Below are positions 35,568-40,726 of a stretch of 40,726 nt of DNA, piece by piece; the stretch's first letter is position 1, and each line of letters begins with the position of its first letter. The stretch covers positions 1 through 40,726 of the forward strand of contig VXLM01000027.1 of NCBI GenBank assembly GCA_009841605.1, in the 5' to 3' direction. A program made the translations under genes and the position numbers. The notes beneath the pieces were generated by a model that worked only from the letters and a program-made list of their open reading frames with translations, searched no databases and was not told the DNA's origin. This DNA comes from Dehalococcoidia bacterium (GTDB taxonomy: Bacteria; Chloroflexota; Dehalococcoidia; Lucifugimonadales; VXLM01).

Positions 35568-37541
35568 ATGACTACCATGCCGAACATGCCGACAATCACC
35601 GCCAACAAGGTCGCCGCTCCCCCTTCATGGGCGCTGCTTGAGTTGAAGCTCATCGCCCTCATGGAGAAGGGCGCGCACATGATGAGCCACAAGTACGCCG
35701 AGCGAAGCGGCGCGTGGTACTGGTCCGACGACCTCGACGACTACTATGAGCGCTCGTACAACTGGTGCCTCCTCTACAACATGGGGGGAGACGAGAGCCT
35801 CGTCGATCTCGCCCTCAAGCACTGGAACGCCACGACGCGCCTGTTCGACGACCGCGACGGCAACCGCATCAACAACATGGACTACTTCCATGGCGTAAAC
35901 CCGATGCGGCTGAAGCACAACATCCACAACGAGTATTTCAGCATCGTCCATCCCGGCGACGCCGAGTGGCACCACATGGGCGAGGGCAACATGGCTTTCT
36001 ACGACCTCGCACTCGGCGATCCGACCATCTCCGAGAATGTCCGCCGCTCCCGCCGCTTCGCCGACATGTTCCTCGGCGAGGACCCCGAGTCTCCCATCTA
36101 CGATCCCGTCCACAAGATCATCCGCTCACCCATGCACGGCAGCCTCGGCCCGTTCCACGACGCCACCCTCGACATGGTGAAGACGTACCTCCACGGAGGG
36201 CACTCCACGTCACCCGGCTGGAAGGCGAAGACCATGGGTGTGCGCGGGTCGCTCTACCCTGCGGTCAAGGACCTCCAACCCGGCTGGTGGGATGACCCCA
36301 GACAGGCGAGGGAGATCGTAGCCCTCTTTAACCAGGTGGTCCTCAACGGCGACTCCGCCGCAAACCTCGCCGCGACCGGCCTCGTCACCAACGCCTACCT
36401 CTACACCGGCGACGACAAGTACAAGCAGTGGGTCGTCGACTACGTGGAAGCGTGGATGGACCGCATCGACCAGAACGGCGGTATCATCCCCGACAACGTC
36501 GGCCCAACCGGCAAGCCCGGCGAGCACCGCGACGGCGTCTGGTGGGGCACCCTCTACGGCTGGAACAGCTATGTCGGATGGAGCCACATCTTCCACTCCC
36601 TCGGCGTCGCGGCGGAGTGCGCACATCTTGTGACACAGGACGCATCCTATCTCGAAATCCTCCGCTCTCAGATCAATGTCCTACTCGACAACTCGATAAC
36701 CGACGACAACGGCCAGCTGCTCGTCCCCAACCGCGCAACCCCCGACGGGTGGGTTCACGCCCACGTCGAAGAGGATAAATGGGACGCCACCTCGTCGACC
36801 AACCTGCGCCTCTACGAACTCGCCCATCTCTACCACGCCTCCATGTCGCAGGACGACTACGACCTCATCCTCCGTGTTCGGGAGGGAGACCACTTGCGCG
36901 ACTGGAACGAGGAGGCTCTCGGAGCGGCTAGGGCCGAGTGGGACAGCGAGTACAGTCGCTTCCAGTACTATGACGGAAAGAACCCGAACTGGCCGGAAAA
37001 GACCCTCTCACTCCAGTACCAAAAGGCGTTGGAGAACTACCACACGATGGAGGACGACGATCGTACGGTCCCTGAAATTCTCCGCGACAATCAGGAGCCA
37101 AGAAACGCCGTATTCACCAAGATTCTCACGCACGTCATGTTCGGATCGCCCCAGTACCTCTACCATGGCGGCCTGCTCCGCGCGACCGTTCGCTACTTCG
37201 ACCCCTGTCGAATGCGTCCCGGCCTCCCGCCCGACGTCGCCGTTTTCGTCGATGAGCTCCGCGCCGATGGCGTGGGAGTCCAGCTTGTGAACACCAACCG
37301 CAACGAGCCCCGCAGTGTCATCATTCAGTCGGGTGCCTTTGGCGAGCACACTTTCACCACCGTGACCACAAGCACCGGTGACAGCCTGCAGAGCACCGAG
37401 GTCAACGGCAAACACGTCACCGTAGACCTGCCTCCCGGCACCTCCATCAGGCTCGACGCCGGACTCGACCGCTTCTCCAACAAGCCCAGCTACGCCTTCC
37501 CCTGGCACGGAGACAAAATCCCCGTCCCCTTCGACTACTAG
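35568..37541 (+). CDS. Unassigned 657-residue protein, paralogue 2 of 3
   Basis: It aligns with paralogue 1 from end to end, with the same opening T-I-T-A-x-K-V-x-A-P-P-x-W-A-L. Shared blocks include W-H-H-M-G-E-G-N near residue 141, G-D-P-T-I-S-E-N, G-E-D-P-E-S, I-I-R-S-P, Y-L-Y-T-G-D-D-K-Y-K-Q-W, F-Q-Y-Y-D-G-K-N-P and the closing N-K-P-S-Y-A-F-P-W-H-G. It differs in the loop after W-N-A-T, where it has R-D-G-N-R-I-N-N-M-D-Y-F, and around residue 400, which suggests a different substrate for the same fold. The gene starts 67 bases after paralogue 1 (ATG after ACGAGG), so the two are very likely cotranscribed. No signal peptide; function unknown. Confidence 0.85.
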   Translation: MTTMPNMPTITANKVAAPPSWALLELKLIALMEKGAHMMSHKYAERSGAWYWSDDLDDYYERSYNWCLLYNMGGDESLVDLALKHWNATTRLFDDRDGNRINNMDYFHGVNPMRLKHNIHNEYFSIVHPGDAEWHHMGEGNMAFYDLALGDPTISENVRRSRRFADMFLGEDPESPIYDPVHKIIRSPMHGSLGPFHDATLDMVKTYLHGGHSTSPGWKAKTMGVRGSLYPAVKDLQPGWWDDPRQAREIVALFNQVVLNGDSAANLAATGLVTNAYLYTGDDKYKQWVVDYVEAWMDRIDQNGGIIPDNVGPTGKPGEHRDGVWWGTLYGWNSYVGWSHIFHSLGVAAECAHLVTQDASYLEILRSQINVLLDNSITDDNGQLLVPNRATPDGWVHAHVEEDKWDATSSTNLRLYELAHLYHASMSQDDYDLILRVREGDHLRDWNEEALGAARAEWDSEYSRFQYYDGKNPNWPEKTLSLQYQKALENYHTMEDDDRTVPEILRDNQEPRNAVFTKILTHVMFGSPQYLYHGGLLRATVRYFDPCRMRPGLPPDVAVFVDELRADGVGVQLVNTNRNEPRSVIIQSGAFGEHTFTTVTTSTGDSLQSTEVNGKHVTVDLPPGTSIRLDAGLDRFSNKPSYAFPWHGDKIPVPFDY

Positions 37542-37572
37542 CCCACGCAGTCCATCCCGAAAACCAACCGCC

Positions 37573-37614
37573 AATCCCCTCTCCCGTCCTGGGAGAGGGT
37601 TTAGGGTGAGGGTG
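37573..37614. repeat. CCCCTCTCCC dispersed repeat, copy 4
   Basis: AATCCCCTCTCCCGTCCTGG followed by GAGAGGGTTTAGGGTGAGGGTG. It differs from copies 2 and 3 by GTCCT for GTCGT in the loop and TTTAGGG for CTAGGG. It lies just after the second paralogue. Confidence 0.8.
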
Positions 37615-37677
37615 ACTGGCTGACACCCACTGGCCTGTGCAACAAAATCAACCTCCACCCCGGGACACTGACAGCCT

Positions 37678-38898
37678 TTGAACCCCGCAAACCCCGAATC
37701 CCTAGCTCCCGGCACCCCCCGCCGTCTCATCGAAATCCTCCTGGTCGCCCTCAGGCTCGGCCTTTCCTCCTTCGGTGGCCCCGTCGCCCACCTCGGCTAC
37801 TTCCGCGAGGAATACGTGGTCGCCCGCAAGTGGCTCGATGAGCGCTCCTACGCCGACCTCGTGGCCCTGTGCCAATTCCTGCCCGGTCCCGCAAGCAGCC
37901 AACTCGGCATCGCCGTGGGCATCACACGCGGCGGTCTCCTCGGAGGCGTCGCCGCTTGGTTGGGCTTCACCCTGCCCTCCGCCGCTCTGCTCATCCTCTT
38001 CGCCTACGGCGTCACCGAGTTCGACGACCTCGTCGACGAGGACTGGCTACGTGGCCTCAAGACCGTCGCAGTCGCCGTCGTCGCCCTCGCCGTATGGGGA
38101 ATGGCGAAGAACCTCACCCCCGACAAACAACGCGCCACCATAGCCGTGCTCTCCTGCATCGCCCTCCTGTTCTGGAGCCATCCCATCGCCAACATCGTCG
38201 TCATCGCCGTCGCCGGACTCGTCGGATGGCGTCTGCTGCGTGGCCAAACCGATTCAATCGACCCAACTACACAAAAGATCTCCATCGGTCGCTGGCTCGC
38301 CCTAACGTGCCTCGCCGTCTTCCTGCTCTTGCTAATCGGGACTCCAATTATTCGGCAGGTCGTCGAGAATGAATGGTTGAATCTCTTCGACGGCTTCTAC
38401 CGCAGCGGCTCGCTCGTTTTTGGTGGCGGCCACGTCATCCTGCCACTCCTTCAAGCCGAGGTCGTCCCGCAGGGCTGGACAACGAAAGACCAGTTCATAG
38501 CGGGTTACGGGGCAGCACAGGCCGTCCCCGGCCCCCTGCTCACCTTCTCTGCCTACCTCGGGACCGTCAACGGCGGCTGGACTGGTGGTCTCTTCGCCCT
38601 CGGCGCGATCTTCCTCCCGTCCTTCCTCCTCGTCATCGGCATCCTCCCCTTCTGGGACAACCTGAGATCGCACACCAGCTTCCGCGCCGCCCTCATGGGC
38701 ATCAACGCCGCCGTCGTCGGCCTCGTCGGCGCAGCCCTCTACGACCCCGTCTGGACCACCGCCATCACCTCACGCGAAGACCTGGCCCTCGGAGCCGCCG
38801 CATTCGGCCTCCTAACCTTCTGGAAATGGCCCCCATGGCTCGTCGTCCTCCTCTCAGCCATCGGAGCCGCCGGACTGTCGCTGCTACAATCAGGCTAA
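37678..38898 (+). CDS. chrA: Chromate transporter, two-domain ChrA type
   Basis: A 406-residue inner-membrane protein of the CHR superfamily with two homologous halves. The first half has L-S-S-F-G-G-P-V-A-H-L-G-Y-F-R-E-E near residue 25. The second has G-G-G-H-V-I-L-P-L-L-Q-A-E-V-V near residue 247 and V-P-G-P-L-L-T-F-S-A-Y near 282. Each half has about six hydrophobic helices, so the long form is complete. Family members export chromate, though many environmental homologues may carry other anions. The start is a TTG at 37678 with no clear ribosome-binding site, so the exact N-terminus is uncertain. It interrupts the three-paralogue array and looks unrelated to it. Confidence 0.9.
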   Translation: MNPANPESLAPGTPRRLIEILLVALRLGLSSFGGPVAHLGYFREEYVVARKWLDERSYADLVALCQFLPGPASSQLGIAVGITRGGLLGGVAAWLGFTLPSAALLILFAYGVTEFDDLVDEDWLRGLKTVAVAVVALAVWGMAKNLTPDKQRATIAVLSCIALLFWSHPIANIVVIAVAGLVGWRLLRGQTDSIDPTTQKISIGRWLALTCLAVFLLLLIGTPIIRQVVENEWLNLFDGFYRSGSLVFGGGHVILPLLQAEVVPQGWTTKDQFIAGYGAAQAVPGPLLTFSAYLGTVNGGWTGGLFALGAIFLPSFLLVIGILPFWDNLRSHTSFRAALMGINAAVVGLVGAALYDPVWTTAITSREDLALGAAAFGLLTFWKWPPWLVVLLSAIGAAGLSLLQSG

Positions 38899-38950
38899 TA
38901 CCAGTTCGTTGCGTCCACGTCGCAAATGACCCGGCACAACACTCTCACAC

Positions 38951-38979
38951 CGTCTTTCCCGCGAAAGCGGGAATCCAGA
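38951..38979. repeat. Dispersed palindrome, TTCCCGCGAAAGCGGGAA family
   Basis: TTCCCGC, loop GAAA, GCGGGAA, then TCCAG. It is the intact form of the element at 11941. It lies 52 bases after the chromate-transporter stop codon and could act as a hairpin terminator, although no T-run follows. Confidence 0.75.
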
Positions 38980-39111
38980 ACCCAATGTCCCAAACCAGAG
39001 ATTCACCGAACAAATCCGGTTCACTTTGACCACATCACGTAGGAGTAGATTTCAAACCTGTCCATCGGGCGACCATCCGTTGCTTCAACAAACAAGGGAG
39101 GACCACAGTCC

Positions 39112-39960
39112 ATGACCACTGACGCCGTCCACGCCTATTATGCTGGTCTCGGTGAGCGAGAATGGGCCAGACTCGAGGACCCGGACGATGGCGCAATCGA
39201 GTTTGAAGTCACCTGTCAGGTGCTCACCACATACCTGCCTCCCCAAGCACGGGTGCTTGACATCGGCGGTGGCCCCGGACGATACGCAATCTGGCTGGCG
39301 AAGCGCGGCCACCGCGTAAGTCTCGCCGATCTGTGCCCTGAACAGCTTTCCATTGCTCGTACCAAGATCGGTCAAGCCGGAGTAGAAGCGATGGTTGAGG
39401 AGATCGCAGTAGCCGACGCCCGCGACCTGTCCCGTTGGCCCGACAACTCGTTCGACGCAGTTCTGAGTCTGGGCCCGTTCTATCACCTTCTCAATTCAAA
39501 CGACCGAGATCGTGCAGCCGCTGAACTGCACCGTGTTCTTCGCGTCGGCGGCACCGCGTTCGTGGCGCTCATGCCGCGCTACGCCTTCCTGCGACGCACT
39601 CTGGAAATCCCGGACGAGCGCCACCACTTGGCTCAGCCGGACTTCCTTGAGCGCGTGCTGAGTGAGGGCGTGTTCATCAATGATCTGCCGGGCCGCTTCA
39701 CGGATGCCTATGGAGTCCTGCCCGAAGAGGTGTCTCCCTTCTTCGAGCAGCACGGTTTCACAACGCTGGCCCTACTGTCGGCAGAAGGCATCGCAGTGAA
39801 CAGCCAAAGGGCCCTCTCCGATTTGGCCTCCTCCGATCCAACAGCCTATCAAACGGCCTTGGACGTCATTATTCAAACTGCCGGTGACCCTTGTATCTTG
39901 GGCATGGCGAACCATCTCCTATATGTCGGAAGGCGTATGGACGCATCCGCGGAAACGTGA
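39112..39960 (+). CDS. Class I SAM-dependent methyltransferase
   Basis: A 282-residue cytoplasmic methyltransferase with a seven-strand Rossmann fold. Motif I is V-L-D-I-G-G-G-P-G-R-Y near residues 46-56, motif II gives the acidic residue in V-S-L-A-D-L-C, and D-A-V-L-S-L-G-P-F-Y-H near residue 118 is the motif IV-V region. The sequence resembles the ubiE/small-molecule methyltransferase group, and the substrate is not evident. GGGAGG precedes the ATG. It stands between the chromate transporter and the third paralogue, in the same direction. Confidence 0.9.
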   Translation: MTTDAVHAYYAGLGEREWARLEDPDDGAIEFEVTCQVLTTYLPPQARVLDIGGGPGRYAIWLAKRGHRVSLADLCPEQLSIARTKIGQAGVEAMVEEIAVADARDLSRWPDNSFDAVLSLGPFYHLLNSNDRDRAAAELHRVLRVGGTAFVALMPRYAFLRRTLEIPDERHHLAQPDFLERVLSEGVFINDLPGRFTDAYGVLPEEVSPFFEQHGFTTLALLSAEGIAVNSQRALSDLASSDPTAYQTALDVIIQTAGDPCILGMANHLLYVGRRMDASAET

Positions 39961-40029
39961 TGCGCTTTGCGTGTCTCGCCGCCCACACACACCTCGACAA
40001 GTTCTTCACACACGTCTGTAGGGAAATCA

Positions 40030-40044
40030 CGTTCGCCCTGAGCA
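40030..40044. repeat. Fragment of the CGTTCGCCCTGAGCC repeat
   Basis: CGTTCGCCCTGAGCA matches the left end of the 20661-20717 element over 14 bases; the right arm is missing. Confidence 0.5.
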
Positions 40045-40110
40045 GTCTTAACGCCCCGCGCTCGCGGCTGTGCAGGGTGTCAGTAACTGCCGCGAAGACG
40101 ATCTTTCCCA

Positions 40111-40150
40111 CTCTGCGTTCTCTGTGTTCTCTGTGTTCTCTGCGGTGAAT
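40111..40150. repeat. Tandem 9-base repeat, CAGAGAACA on the minus strand
   Basis: On the minus strand, CAGAGAACA occurs twice, followed by CAGAGAACG and CAGAG (on the plus strand TGTTCTCTG units). It has the form of a small dispersed element rather than coding sequence and explains short reading frames translating as His-Arg-Glu or Gln-Arg-Thr repeats. Confidence 0.7.
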
Positions 40151-40307
40151 CTTCATCCTGTCCTGAGTAGTTACTTGAAAACCTGTCGGAAGGGCAATTC
40201 TCCGCCAACCCAACGAGGTTTGGGGAAAGTTTCAAAGGCCAACCTCCTCCGCCGTTTTCGTCTATAATCACCCGACCAATCCCACGACCCAAATCAAGGG
40301 GGCACAT

Positions 40308-40726
40308 ATGGAGACCTCACTACCGACAATAACCGCAACCAAGATCGCTCCCCCGCCCGACTGGGCCCTACTCCAGCGACAACTCTTCGACATCATCGCC
40401 ATCGCCGGCGACGTCGCCACCGAGAAGTACGCCAGGTCCGACGGCCGCGTCTACCACTTCTTCGATGTCGACGACGCCTACGAGAGCCGGTCCATGCGCG
40501 GCATCTTCTACGCCCTCGGTGGCCCTCGCCGCTTCCTCGACATCGCCAAGCGCGAGTGGGACGCCATCACCTGGCTCTACAGCGAGGAGCGCCAGCTCAC
40601 CGACGACGACCCGAATCACCCCATGTACATGCCGCAGCTTCGCAACGAGTACTGGAACCTCGACATCCCCTTCAACGCCGACTGGTTCCACATGGGCGAG
40701 GGCAACCAGATGCTCTACGACTTCGG
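40308..40726 (+). CDS. Unassigned protein, paralogue 3 of 3 (3' end cut by window)
   Basis: The frame is open from an ATG at 40308 (AAGGGGG upstream) to the window end, giving 139 residues. It starts M-E-T-S-L-P-T-I-T-A-T-K-I-A and continues P-P-P-D-W-A-L-L, the same opening as paralogues 1 and 2. It also shares E-K-Y-A (for S-K-Y-A/H-K-Y-A), V-D-D-A-Y-E (for L-D-D-x-Y-E) and W-F-H-M-G-E-G-N-Q-M-L-Y-D-F at residues 125-138 (for W-H-H-M/L-G-E-G). The second residue of the H-H pair and the G-E-G are thus kept across all three. The rest lies outside the window. Function as for the other two: unknown. Confidence 0.85.
   Translation, partial: METSLPTITATKIAPPPDWALLQRQLFDIIAIAGDVATEKYARSDGRVYHFFDVDDAYESRSMRGIFYALGGPRRFLDIAKREWDAITWLYSEERQLTDDDPNHPMYMPQLRNEYWNLDIPFNADWFHMGEGNQMLYDF

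Larger units (their letters stand above)
39961..40307. other. 347-base intergenic region with dispersed repeats
   Basis: It holds a fragment of the CGTTCGCCCTGAGC repeat (40030-40044) and a 9-base tandem array (40111-40150). The rest shows no gene, strong promoter or RNA structure that I can identify. The short reading frames here are made of the tandem repeat. Confidence 0.6.

Noticed and set aside
40111-40150. CRISPR-like appearance of short repeats
   Set aside because: The unit is 9 bases, has no spacers and no cas genes are in the window.
39869-40213. Minus-strand frame encoding His-Arg-Glu-type repeats
   Set aside because: The repeats come from the 9-base tandem element at 40111-40150, which gives Gln-Arg-Thr in another frame; it is non-coding repeat translated by chance.

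Overview
This is a GC-rich, gene-dense bacterial window of ordinary chromosomal character: metabolic genes, one tRNA and short intergenic gaps, with no phage, plasmid, IS transposase or CRISPR array visible. The mix of genes (LLM flavin-dependent oxidoreductase, phytanoyl-CoA-dioxygenase-like protein, SDR and aldo/keto reductases, oligopeptide-type ABC importer, DUF1461 membrane protein, large cadherin-like protein, many dispersed palindromic repeats) fits a free-living or host-associated Chloroflexota such as the SAR202/Dehalococcoidia lineage. That assignment is an inference from gene content, held at roughly even odds; no marker gene here settles it.

Layout. 1-4473: a TlpA-like thioredoxin (cut by the window edge), an MBL-fold hydrolase, a fused acyl-adenylating enzyme/carrier protein/acyltransferase, a HIT protein and tRNA-Ala(CGC). 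4637-8968 (-): a secreted cadherin-like protein made of two copies of a 676-residue superunit. 9230-11691: a one-domain voltage-gated cation channel with an unusual TLEGWIE filter, then a lipoprotein with three Cache-like repeats. 11692-12453: a non-coding mosaic of dispersed repeats. 12454-16858: a THUMP-type RNA methyltransferase, a DUF1461-like membrane protein (-) and two ABC permeases (-), which form an operon with the solute-binding lipoprotein at 17009-18655. 18892-20611: a P-loop-like protein and an aldo/keto reductase in one operon. 20768-25392: polyprenyl synthase (-), VOC protein (+), aconitase (-) and a 7Fe ferredoxin (-). 25637-28371: an SDR and an epimerase/dehydratase in an operon, facing an LLM oxidoreductase. 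28626-31869: cmk-plsC-glmS. 31933-40726: a dioxygenase-HEAT fusion followed by three homologous ~660-residue proteins of unassigned family, with a chromate transporter and a methyltransferase between the second and third.

How the parts relate. The core genes serve membrane lipid and envelope-precursor synthesis (acyltransferases, polyprenyl synthase, GlmS), the TCA cycle (aconitase) and nucleotide metabolism (Cmk). The accessory genes look like uptake and oxidation of organic compounds: a peptide/opine-type importer plus several NAD(P)- or flavin-dependent oxidoreductases. The best candidate for something undescribed is the right end. Three paralogues with a predicted alpha-helical repeat body and beta-rich tail lie downstream of the dioxygenase-HEAT fusion, and near-identical palindromic repeats bracket the first two. 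I read these as probable cytoplasmic carbohydrate-active or related enzymes, without an assigned substrate.
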